Positions 1-8,110 of a DNA stretch of 64,000 nucleotides are shown here, in pieces; position 1 is the stretch's first letter, and every line of letters starts with the position of its first letter. The stretch comes from Brasenia schreberi (taxonomy: Eukaryota > Streptophyta > Magnoliopsida > Nymphaeales > Cabombaceae). The translations under genes were made by a program, and so were the position numbers. The stretch covers positions 3,221,501-3,285,500 of the forward strand of contig JAYKKT010000040.1 in NCBI GenBank assembly GCA_036023115.1. Reading direction: 5' to 3'. The notes under the pieces were generated by a model, which was given only the letters and a program-made list of their open reading frames with translations, made no database searches and had not been told where the DNA came from.

Positions 1-112
1 CTTCAATTGAATCAATAACCTGAAAATAAAAGCACTTCATAAATTTCCAATCTTCACATAACACTCAAATATAGTCTCTCACTTCAAGAATGCAATAAAA
101 ATACTTCATAAC

Positions 113-452
113 TGTTGAAATTGCTGAGAAACGCAACAGATAATAAACACTAGAATATATTAATATAAAAGAAGAGTAACAACGAAGATCGGAGGAGGAG
201 ACAGACCTCCAATGGAGGCCGCCCCCCTCTTTCTCTCTCTTTCTTAATCTCTGCAACACTTAACCCTAATACAGCCTATCATCCCTTATATAAGGAGCTG
301 TAAAACATAAAATGACCAAAATACCCTTAGTATAGAAAATTATCAAAATACCCTTATGACTTCAGACAATTACAATAATACTCTAAACATCAATTTTACT
401 GTTCTAAGACATTATATGTACTAAAATGACTCTAAACTCATATTCTTCAACA
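113..452 (-). repeat. 3' LTR of the gene-capturing retrotransposon
   Basis: Direct repeat of 4901-5240, about 95-96% identical by eye. In element orientation it begins TGTTGAAGA and ends TTTCAACA, so it has the usual TG...CA ends. It contains a CCTTATATAAGG palindrome at 284-295 and a GC-rich hairpin sequence around 205-232. ATAAC at 108-112 is the adjoining target duplication. Confidence 0.93.
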
Positions 453-463
453 ACCCCCCTCAA
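453..463 (-). other. Polypurine tract of the LTR element
   Basis: On the minus strand this reads as a purine-rich run with six consecutive G (TTGAGGGGGGT), directly before the TG that opens the 3' LTR. This is the normal position of the plus-strand primer of an LTR retrotransposon, and it sets the element's orientation. Confidence 0.85.
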
Positions 464-574
464 GTTGGGAGTGAGATACTTCGAACTCCAAACTTACCAA
501 AAATCTTCATCTATATGCAACATTCTTCATCTGTCTTCATTACTGGTTTAATCTTTAACATCTTCTTTGGCTGT

Positions 575-876
575 AACATCTTCAACTCAGCCTTCATGAA
601 TGATCATATCACGCAGCATCCCTGACTGTAATATAAACTTAGCCTTCCTGGCTAATCATCTCAAGCAGCATCTCTGGCTGCAACATCAACTCAGCTATCC
701 TGGTTGATCATCTCAGGCAACATCTCTGGCTGCAATATAAACTTAGTCTTCATGGCTAATCATCTGAAGCAACATCTCTTGTTATAACATCAACTCAGTC
801 ACCCTGGCAGATCATCTCAAACAGCATCTATGGCTGCAACATCAACTCTGTCTTCCTGGCTGATCTTCATCATGAC
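575..876. repeat. 52-bp tandem repeat array inside the retrotransposon
   Basis: About 5.7 units with starts at 575, 630, 682, 734, 786 and 838. Four successive units are exactly 52 bp and the first is 55 bp. Each has the pattern AACATCAACTC, then CTGGCTGATCATCTCA, then CAGCATCTCTGGCTGC with substitutions. Alternate units share AATATAAACTTAG in place of AACATCAACTCAG, which suggests growth by duplication of a two-unit block. It lies near the polypurine tract in the 3' part of the element's transcript. No coding function is evident. Confidence 0.85.
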
Positions 877-1571
877 TTTCTTCATCACACGTGCACTAGT
901 AAGTTCTTTGAGGCTTCTGTAAAACAACTTGAATAATTAAGAACACATGGGTAAGACTCGACCCTTCTATGAGTGTCGGTTGCTCCCTCTCTCTTTCTTC
1001 TTCTCCATAAAGTGATTTGGCAGCTACACTTCAAAGTCATATTTCTTCTACTCTTTAGAAAGTTGATCCTCTTTGATAGGAGGTACTACTCCACCATACA
1101 CACTTCACACGGCTTTTCCTGCATCCCTTCACATAGTGGTTGCAGCTGGTGTGTTGGTTGGGTGCCCTTTCTGTACCACTCAAATAGCATAATACAGACA
1201 TCTGCATATACTAGTCGGTCTGCGCCCCTTCACATGGTGACAACAACCGCTTTTCCAGCCCTCTTGGCTGTTTACTTCAGTAACTCAAGGTTTTAAATTT
1301 CATGCTTCTTGGTGATACTGTCACATTCCATACCATCAAATTCCTCTGGCCTTTTCTTTGATTTGATTTGTCATGCACGTGTAGTGAAAAATACTGATTT
1401 TCTGCATTCTATTTTTCCTTCTATTTTCATTCATTTGTTTTTCGAATGAAGAAATCATCACTAATATGCTCAGAAGATACCTTATCATTTCTACTGCCTC
1501 TAGGTTTTGTTCCTGCTTCGCCTTCTTCACACTTCAACTCAACATAGACTTATCAATCCGAAATTACATCT

Positions 1572-2112
1572 TCACGGCTCGAAGGTCATACTTTCTGCTT
1601 CCTTTTTGATGGATTCAAACAACCGAGTTGAAAGGAAACATTCACTAAATCTGGGAAGATGGCAACTATGAGCTTCCCTTCATTTTCTGGCCGCTTGGCA
1701 ATTTTAATTGCAGCTGCTGCCGCCGACCCAGATGATATACCTATCAATAAACCTTCTTTCAGAGCAACCTGTTTGGCTGTCTCAATAGCTTCTTTACTTG
1801 AGATTTGAATTATCTCATCAATGAGATCAGCGTCCAAAACACCAGGAATAAAAAAAGAACAACACTTTCAACCGGTTCAATATCGTAGATCTTAATATCA
1901 GGATTCTGCTGTTTAAGATAGGAGCCAGCGCCTGTTATGATACCACCAGTTCCAATTCCAGAAATGAATGCATCCACCTTGCCATCAGTGTTTCTCCAGA
2001 TTTCAGGTCCTGTTGTCTCATAATGAATCTTAGGGTTAACAGGATTTTCAAACTGTTGAAGTACATAAGAATTGGGAGTTTTTGCATGCAACTCTTCACC
2101 TCTGGCCTTACT
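1572..2112 (-). pseudogene. Captured cysteine synthase (O-acetylserine (thiol)lyase) 3' fragment
   Basis: Cysteine synthase is the PLP enzyme that makes cysteine from O-acetylserine and sulfide. The minus strand encodes its C-terminal half: [43 protein letters not shown] (the glycine loop that binds PLP phosphate), and later [16 protein letters not shown] and [13 protein letters not shown]. After a one-base frame change the normal end (LSTRLFES, then SMTFEP and a stop at 1572-1574) is present. About 18 codons are missing near 1850, after the sequence matching VEPVES, with another frame change. Plant genes of this family have several introns across this region and none is present here, so the source was probably spliced mRNA. 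The fragment is non-functional and shares the element's transcriptional sense. Confidence 0.9.
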
Positions 2113-2639
2113 CCAACACAATCTAACCAATCCAAATATTTCCTAATTTCTTACAAGCCTTCCTTTTTATTTTAATTGGAAGTAACAAATATGATTTGGA
2201 ATCAGGATCCATAGCAACATTTCCACCCTGTTTTTCTGGTGGAACTGTTATTTTTCTCCACTTTTCAAATTGCTGACCTTTATCATCTCCTTACCTTGAT
2301 TATCGCTACAGGAGCCTACTTTCTAGTTTCATATTTAGCAACATATTTTGCTTTACGAATAGCAGCTCTTAGCTTTCTTCTTTCTATCCATAAACCCGAT
2401 ACATGAAATCCAAGGAGGACTGCACGATGAGTAGCACTGAGGACTTCGGTGCCTTCTCTTAATCAAGTTAGCAGGGAACTGTATGCAGTCCGGTATTTTC
2501 TTGCACAACATATGGGCTTTAGAACGAACTTCAACGTATCCCCACTCTTCTATCTTATCTTTGGTTCCAAACACACCAATGAGCCCACCTTGAAAGACAG
2601 GAAGAAGCAGCAAGCAGCATAATTACACCAACAAGAGAC
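2113..2639 (-). other. Unrecognised captured sequence within the retrotransposon
   Basis: This stretch lies between the cysteine synthase and PPR pieces. An 86-codon minus-strand frame at 2353-2613 (containing KDKIEEWGYVEVRSKAHML) looks like coding sequence but I do not recognise it. Other short lysine-rich stretches occur in neighbouring frames. It is probably another host fragment or degraded element sequence. Confidence 0.4.
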
Positions 2640-3290
2640 TGTCTTTTCTATAGACATCTGCTATCTCGAAAGATGGAGAAAGACTTTGGCACGATCAAGC
2701 TGCTCCAAACCTATGTGCATCTTCATGATGACGGGCACTGACTGCCCATCAACTCTAATACCAGATTTATTCATTTCATTCAACATAGATTCTAATTCTT
2801 TAACCATCTTCCTCCGCTAAAGGCCTGCAACAGAGTCCTATATGTCACAGTATTTGGTGAAAGGCCGCTCTCCCTTATTTTCGTGTAGTGCTTCAGAATA
2901 TTATCCATGTCTCCCGCATTAGCATATAAACCTACAAATGTGTTCAAAGTGGTGATATTCGGAGAAATACCCTTTCTTCCATTTTACACAGTAAAGACTC
3001 TGCTACACTAAGTGTCCTCGAGATCCACAAGTATAAATCATTGTGTTGAATGCCACTTTATCAGGAAAGATACCAGATTTCAACTTCTCGCCAAATGCAT
3101 TTGATGCATCCTTGAGATGTCTGGCCTTTCCATACAAGTTAATCAACATATTATCTGTATTGGCAAGCCGCGACTTGTTTACAGACGCCTGCCTGTCCAT
3201 GCTATAACTATTCAAATTGCTTAAATTATGAGAACTTCTGCCTATCTTCTCTTGCATCTTCACCTTAAGCTGTGCTGGACCACTTGTGCT
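2640..3290 (-). pseudogene. Captured pentatricopeptide-repeat (PPR) protein fragment
   Basis: PPR proteins bind organellar RNA through tandem 35-residue repeats. The minus strand shows successive PPR units: NMLINLYGKARHLKDA, GIFPDKVAFNTMIYTCGSRGHL, then in shifted frames KMEERG, SGLSPNTVTYRTLLQAF-like sequence, and KMVKELESMLNEMNKSGIRVDGQSVPVIMKM-like sequence split by frame changes, ending near DRAKVF. It resembles the P-class PPR type of Arabidopsis At1g73710 from memory of the family. Several frameshifts and stops make it non-functional. It is co-oriented with the other captured pieces. Confidence 0.82.
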
Positions 3291-3676
3291 TCCTTCCTTT
3301 CTCTGCAGTAACTTTCTTTATGTAGATAATGAACAGTAGTTGCCATTTTTCTTTTCTAAAAATGTGGGGATACATCTTTATTTTTAAAATCATCATTTTC
3401 TTCATCATTTCCACCAAATCAGGAATTTAGTTTCCATAACTATTTATGGTTAACTCTCCCACAAAATCAGGAAAGTACTTTTCATATCTACCTTTCTGGT
3501 TTACTTTCCACAAAATCAGGAAAAGTAATATGTAACTGCCATTTCCAGCATTTGAAATTCAGAAAGAAATAAACTTACAAGGTTTAAATCTTCTTTTTCA
3601 GAATTTTGTGTAACCTTTCCTTAAAGAAAATCTGGAACACCATCATCATTTTGGTAGCCAATCTGGGAAGATTAAG
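3291..3676 (-). other. Unassigned spacer within the retrotransposon
   Basis: AT-rich sequence between the PPR and serine-rich fragments. It contains three imperfect repeats of an AATCAGGAA-type motif around 3416-3505. No reading frame is recognised. Confidence 0.4.
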
Positions 3677-3976
3677 TTAGGGATCGATGATAAGAAAATA
3701 TACTCCCACAAAGCAAGACTTCATCTTCAAAATGGGATAAGACAATAAAGAGAAATAATTTCCAAGAGATCTCAGAAAAGCTGCCTCTTCTTTTTCAGGA
3801 GCAACCATAATCGAACCTCCATTTGAATCTGCCCCCTTTTCACTGTCATCCATGATCACCAGCAGTTCTCCACGTGCATCACCATTGACACAAACTGCAT
3901 CTTCGGAATCTGTAACAGGGGAGGAAGACAATGCAGACATTGAACTCGATCTTTTGCATCTCAAAAATTCTAGCAT
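3677..3976 (-). pseudogene. Captured fragment of a serine-rich plant protein (EEAAFLRSLG type)
   Basis: The minus-strand frame runs SSSMSALSSSPVTDSED, then acidic sequence, then PEKEEAAFLRSLG. An acidic or serine-rich stretch followed by EEAAFLRSLGW is typical of a conserved, poorly characterised plant family. Here the match stops exactly at SLG and the frame runs on into unrelated sequence to a stop at 3677, marking a capture junction. Function is unknown and the family assignment is from motif memory only. Confidence 0.55.
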
Positions 3977-4044
3977 CCATGTAAAAAGATCTCACTTTGT
4001 TTTACATCAACCCGTTGACTACCTCATGCAACCCTTTTTCATCT

Positions 4045-4263
4045 TCATTTGCAGAATATTCTTTCGGTAGTAGAGACTGGGCGGAGAAATATAACAATAA
4101 CAGTGATGTTATCTTTGCTTCCTCTTTCAATGGCTTCCATTGCGAGCCACTTTGCACACATGCTAGGCTCTCTTCTATTCATATCCTTATGTGGACCTGG
4201 CTTGACATGATCCAACTCCTCATTGTCGTCATACAAATGGAAACGACCCTTTGCATGTTTCAC
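4045..4263 (-). pseudogene. Captured protein phosphatase 2C C-terminal fragment
   Basis: PP2C enzymes are Mg/Mn-dependent serine/threonine phosphatases. The C-terminal signature is present on the minus strand: CAKWLAMEAIERGSKDNITVIV followed by FLRPVSTTERI. This includes the metal-binding SKDNITVIV block near the end of the catalytic fold. Upstream of it the frame contains RFHLYDDNEELDHV and PGPHKDMNRREPS, plausibly the preceding part of the same protein. The N-terminal metal sites are absent, so it cannot be active. It is co-oriented with the element. Confidence 0.82.
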
Positions 4264-4319
4264 ATTTCAATCATCAACCTAAACACCTTATCAATGAAGA
4301 AATTGTATATGCGTTAGGA

Positions 4320-4589
4320 GTAAAACCACTCTTTGTCAAGTGGAGACGCATGATTGCAGATATAAATAGCCTGTGTATTTGAGTATTCTGCACCTTCTAT
4401 AGTAATAGGATTCCCTAAAATCATCATCAGTAGCCTCCCAGTTACATGACCATACACATTCCCTTGCTTGATCCGCCCACACGGCCACGGCAGAACAATA
4501 AACATTATTAGCGTCCATATGAAAGTTGTACACAACATCATCAAAAAGCAAATGATAATCCTGATATAGAAACTACAGAAGCAGTCCAA
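4320..4589 (-). pseudogene. Captured 1-acyl-sn-glycerol-3-phosphate acyltransferase (LPAT) fragment
   Basis: LPAT acylates lysophosphatidic acid in the ER during glycerolipid synthesis. The minus strand encodes a hydrophobic segment (FLMMLCTTFIW, LPWPCGRIKQGN), GHVTGRLLMMILGNPITIEG, and AIYICNHASPLD, which carries the acyltransferase motif I NHxxxxD. It closely resembles the microsomal seed-type LPAT of coconut and relatives. The match ends directly after the motif, giving a sharp junction near 4326. The reading frame is continuous with no intron, consistent with capture from spliced mRNA. It is the 5'-most captured piece in the element's transcript. Confidence 0.88.
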
Positions 4590-4886
4590 CTATCATCAAC
4601 AGCATAATCTGTCCTGCTAGACTTACGTATCACCATACCCCTTTATGATATTCTGATGTTTTCACATTGAAATAAGCCTTTGACTCGGTGTAGTCCGTTG
4701 ACAACAAAAATACTCCACAGCAGCAGTACCTGCCTTGGCCGCTAAAGCCTCCGTTCAACCGTGAGAGTCACTCTGCGTTATCTGCCTTAGCACTTGCAAA
4801 AATTTCCATCTTCTGTTGGTCATCAGCACCATTCTCATTTTTTTTCGTATGTTGACAGCCATTGCTCGCTGCTCTCATTGATCGAA
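4590..4886 (-). other. 5' leader of the LTR element
   Basis: The sequence immediately downstream of the primer-binding site in element orientation. A short frame opens with a start codon about 40 bases after the PBS but soon meets stops. It is a plausible remnant of a Ty1/copia-like leader and gag start, without a recognisable domain. Confidence 0.4.
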
Positions 4887-4900
4887 CGGCTCTGATATCA
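4887..4900 (-). other. Primer-binding site (initiator tRNA-Met type)
   Basis: On the minus strand, TGATATCAGAGCCG directly follows the terminal CA of the 5' LTR. The standard plant PBS is TGGTATCAGAGC, so there is one mismatch. This is the minus-strand DNA priming site and confirms element polarity. Confidence 0.9.
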
Positions 4901-5240
4901 TGTTGAAATTGCTGAGAAACACAGCGGATAATAAACACTAGAATATATTAATATAAAAGAGGAGTAACAACGGAGATCGGAGGAGGGGGCGGACCTCCAA
5001 TGGAGGCCGCCCCCCTCTTTCTCTCTCTTTCTTAATCTCTGCAACACTTAACCCTAATACAGCCTATCATCCCTTATATAAGGAGCTGTAAAACATAAAA
5101 TGACCAAAATACCCTTAGTATAGAAAATTACCAAAATACCCTTATGACTTCGGACAATTACAATAATACTCTAAACATCAATTTTACTGTTCTAAGATAT
5201 TATATGTACTAAAACGACTCTAAACTCACAATCTTCAATA
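4901..5240 (-). repeat. 5' LTR of the gene-capturing retrotransposon
   Basis: Direct repeat of 113-452, followed by the target duplication ATAAC at 5241-5245. By eye it differs from the other LTR at about 15 sites, nearly all transitions. It carries the element's promoter. Confidence 0.93.
5072..5083 (-). promoter_or_regulatory. Palindromic TATA element in the 5' LTR
   Basis: CCTTATATAAGG is a perfect 12-bp palindrome containing TATATAA, placed where an LTR TATA box is expected. The same palindrome is conserved in the other LTR at 284-295. Transcription would run toward lower coordinates. Confidence 0.5.
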
Positions 5241-5245
5241 ATAAC

Positions 5246-5700
5246 TTCATATTTTGTCTTTCAAAAAAATAAAAACACAAATAACACCAAAAAAACAACA
5301 AATACAGAGAAAAAAATTCAAAAAAACACTCCAAATATACTATAATCCGAGTTAAGAGGCTTGTACGGATACCGTAGAGCACTTTTTTCAGAGCATTGAA
5401 CACCAAGGAGGGGGAGAACCACCAGAAGAGTGCGTGATGAGCTCCCAAAAGTTCACAGAAACCCACAAAGATGTGGGTTTCTGTTCTGCCAGGGACCCTT
5501 TATACGGGTCCCTGAGCATATCATGAGATACGGCTCGATACACAATACGATACGTACGATACAGTGCGATACAGATAACACTGATTTATATGCTATGGAG
5601 TTTGTGTAGTTCTTTTGTTGGCTACTGCAAAAACGTTATATTTTTAAGGGCCTACAGGATGCTATTCTGTGGATGTTAACTTTTTCTGTTTTTAATTTAG
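5246..5700. other. Sequence between the LTR element and the first visible GnTI exon
   Basis: Probably intron sequence of the GnTI gene. It holds two consecutive perfect hairpins (5456-5514) and a GATAC-rich patch (5521-5580), and ends in a polypyrimidine stretch and an AG acceptor at 5699-5700. No coding sequence is recognised. Confidence 0.5.
5456..5514. repeat. Two adjacent perfect inverted repeats
   Basis: The first arm pair is 5456-5467 with 5472-5483: a 12-bp perfect stem (CAGAAACCCACA) around a 4-base loop. The second is 5490-5498 with 5506-5514: a 9-bp stem (CAGGGACCC) around a 7-base loop. Both begin with CAG and are separated by 6 bases. Origin and role are unknown; they may belong to a transposon end. 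Confidence 0.8.
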
Positions 5701-8110
5701 AATTTGAAACTTGAACCTGTAAAAACAGAGAGACCTGGTGAGGTTATTGCATACTACAAAATTGCAAGTAAGGTATCTTTCTAAAGAAAATGTCTGTGGG
5801 AATTTGTCTTCTTCTTCCCTATGTATAGTGTATATAAAGTTATCAACTTCTCTTTTTCAGGTCACTACAAGTGGGCCTTGGATCAACTCTTCAAGAAGTA
5901 CAATTTCTCTCATGTAATTATCTTAGAAGGTATGCAACATACTCAATGTGATTATGGTAGGGAACAGATGAAAGGACTCCCCAGCTCAATTTTCCCTAAT
6001 TTGTTCACATTAATAATGCATTTGTGAAAGGCAGATGATATGGAGATCGCTCCAGATTTCTTTGACTATTTTGAGACAGCAGCAAAGCTCCTGGACAGTG
6101 ATAAGTAGATTATTGATCCCAATTCAGTGTCTTACCTTTATTTCAGACATTAGGAGCAGAATAAGTTCTTTCTGACCTTTTCTTTTCTGACATGTTATCC
6201 TAAAAGAACCATCATGGTTGTTTCCACATGGAATGACAACGGACAAGAGCAGTATGTACGAGATCCTGGTATAGTTTCAGGCATTGACGATACATATCAG
6301 AAATTGCTTGTTAAAACAGGAGTGCAAGCAACTTCTGAGGCATTTGCACGAAGTGCTGTCTAATGAATCTATCTAGTCTTGTCTTTTTGACGCTTGCTGC
6401 AGAAGCTCTCTACCGTTCAGACTTCTTCCTTGGGCTTGGATGGATGCTTTCAGAAGCTGTATGGGATGAACTATCACCAAAATGGCCAAAAGCATACCCT
6501 TACGTTCTGCAATCTTTATAAGATGTTAAGCTTGTCAATTTCCAAGTTTTATCTTCTTCTTTGGCATTTCACAGTCCTTGACAAGGGCATACTTACTGGG
6601 ATGACTGGCTGAGATTGAAGGATAATCACAGGAATCGGCATTTTATTCATCCAGAAGTCTGCAGAACATATAATTTTGGAGAGCACATATGTCTCCTACT
6701 GTAGATCTTACTAACATAAAACATCTTTCTGCTAATAATCACTCTTTTGTTTTTGCCAATTTACTCATAAGAGTATGACATTGGTTAGAAGTTCAATATT
6801 TTTTTCTCTCTATTTGGTGGCATTTAGTTTTATTAGTAATCTATTTTCAGTTACATATACCTCTTGTTACATTTGTGCTCTAAATCTTATACACCTCTAT
6901 GTTTATACCAATATCAGGCATCAAAAGTGTTGGTGATTCCACAGTCTTGTTGTTTCTTTCTTGTCCAGAGGTGTGCGGTGTTTTTTGGATTTGAAATTTT
7001 TTCCATCTGGAATAATCATCAAAGTTATTTTCTCGTTCATTAACAGGGTTCCAGCATGGGACAGTTCTTCAAGCAGTACCTGGAACCAATCAAATTGAAT
7101 GATGTTCATGTATGTAATGGGTAGCTCCCCTGGACATATCTTTTGCTTTCTAGAGCATGAGACTTACATGTAATTTTTGTGTTGAGGTGGATTGGAAGTC
7201 TATGGATTTAAGTTACTTATTGGAGGTAAGGTTCTTCCTTTGAGATGATAATGATGCTTGCTCTTTCTCTCTCTCTCAAGATTGAGTTGATAATTACAGG
7301 ACAATTTTATGAGGCATTTGGCTTCACTGGTATCAAATGCGACTCCTGTTTATGGAACTGATGTTGTCTTGAAGGCTTACAACGTTGAGGGTGACGTCTG
7401 CATACAGTACAATGACCAGCGCCATTTTTAACATATTGCTCGCCAATTTGGAATTTTTGAAGAATGGAAGGCGATTATCCTTACTTTCTTTAGTGAATGT
7501 TTGGTTCTTGAGTGCTCTTATCTGCTTCTGTCGATATACTTATGTTCACATGAGATGCAAATTATGTTCATTGATGGTCAATATGGCTGTCCATAAGTTT
7601 TCTGTACAGTAATAAGACTCTGATGTTACTTATCATCAGTTTACTTCTTACCAATTACTGGGCCATACATTGGTGAGAACTGAGACGTCCATTACGACAT
7701 TATGGATAGGCTCCTGGAAAGAAGTGCCCGACTACTTTTCAGATAAATATGTGACAATCAGTTTGCAGCATTATAGACTGCAGCTTTTATGTCTTTAACG
7801 TAATATTCCTGTGTTTTATGGCATTATTGTAAAGTTACTATAATAACGGAACTGTCACACTAGGTCATCCCCTCTGTAATAAAAGGACAGTGCAGCACCC
7901 TGTACTAGCTTGGTCTCTCTCTCTCTACAAAGAAAAGTATGGGAAAGAAAGACTTTGTGAAGCTGATTTATGTTTTTTCTTTTCTACTTTCAGGATGGAA
8001 TACCCAGAACTGCATATAAAGGAATAGTCATATTTAGATGGCAGACATCAAGGCGTGTATTCCTTGTTGGCCCAGATTCTCTTCACCAGCTTAGGATGCA
8101 AAACATGTGA
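5701..8110 (+). pseudogene. Alpha-1,3-mannosyl-glycoprotein 2-beta-N-acetylglucosaminyltransferase (GnTI), 3' exons, disrupted
   Basis: GnTI is the Golgi enzyme that adds the first GlcNAc to Man5 N-glycans and opens complex N-glycan synthesis (Arabidopsis CGL1). Ten exons align in order: 5701-5767 (LKLEPVKTERPGEVIAYY), 5861-5929 (HYKWALDQLF, VIILE), 6035-6104 (DDMEIAPDFFDYFE, the EDD-type metal site), 6207-6268 (WNDNGQEQYVRDP), 6403-6493 ([21 protein letters not shown]), 6593-6686 (WDDWLRL, CRTYNFGEH), 7047-7109 (GQFFKQYLEPIKLND), 7187-7225 (VDWKSMDLSYL), 7300-7470 (DVVLKAYNVEGDV, RQFGIFEEWK) and 7994-8110 (GIVIFRWQTSRRVFLVGPDSL, stop). Lesions: an in-frame TAA at 7429-7431, the donor after 6686 is AT instead of GT, and the donor after 7470 is GC in a poor context. 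The N-terminal exons are not in the window; they may lie left of the inserted LTR element or be lost. Confidence 0.88.
6494..6592 (+). other. AT-AC (probable U12-type) intron of the GnTI gene
   Basis: The reading frame WPKA|YWDDW joins only if the 99-nt intron starts ATACCCTTAC and ends CATAC. The donor differs by one base from the U12 consensus ATATCCTT. A perfect minor-spliceosome branch site TCCTTGAC lies at 6575-6582, with the branch A 11 nt from the AC end, inside the 10-16 nt window typical of U12 introns. No AG lies at the coding junction. Confidence 0.78.

Larger units (their letters stand above)
113..5240 (-). mobile_element. Non-autonomous, gene-capturing LTR retrotransposon
   Basis: Two direct 340-bp LTRs (113-452 and 4901-5240) bound a 4.4-kb interior. 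The 5-bp sequence ATAAC lies immediately outside both ends (108-112 and 5241-5245) as a target-site duplication. A primer-binding site complementary to initiator tRNA-Met abuts the LTR at 4901, and a polypurine tract abuts the LTR at 452, so the element is transcribed on the minus strand. I see no gag, protease, integrase, reverse transcriptase or RNase H. The interior instead holds coding pieces that I recognise as LPAT, PP2C, a serine-rich protein, PPR and cysteine synthase, all in the element's sense direction. It must have been mobilised by a helper element, probably Ty1/copia, judging from the PBS and 5-bp duplication. I count about 15 differences between the LTRs, so insertion is fairly recent but not current. 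The maize Bs1 element is the known precedent for such transduction. Confidence 0.92.

Noticed and set aside
1572..2112. Cysteine synthase as a genuine host gene
   Set aside because: It lies inside the LTR element, lacks the N-terminal half with the PLP lysine, and has a deletion and frame changes.
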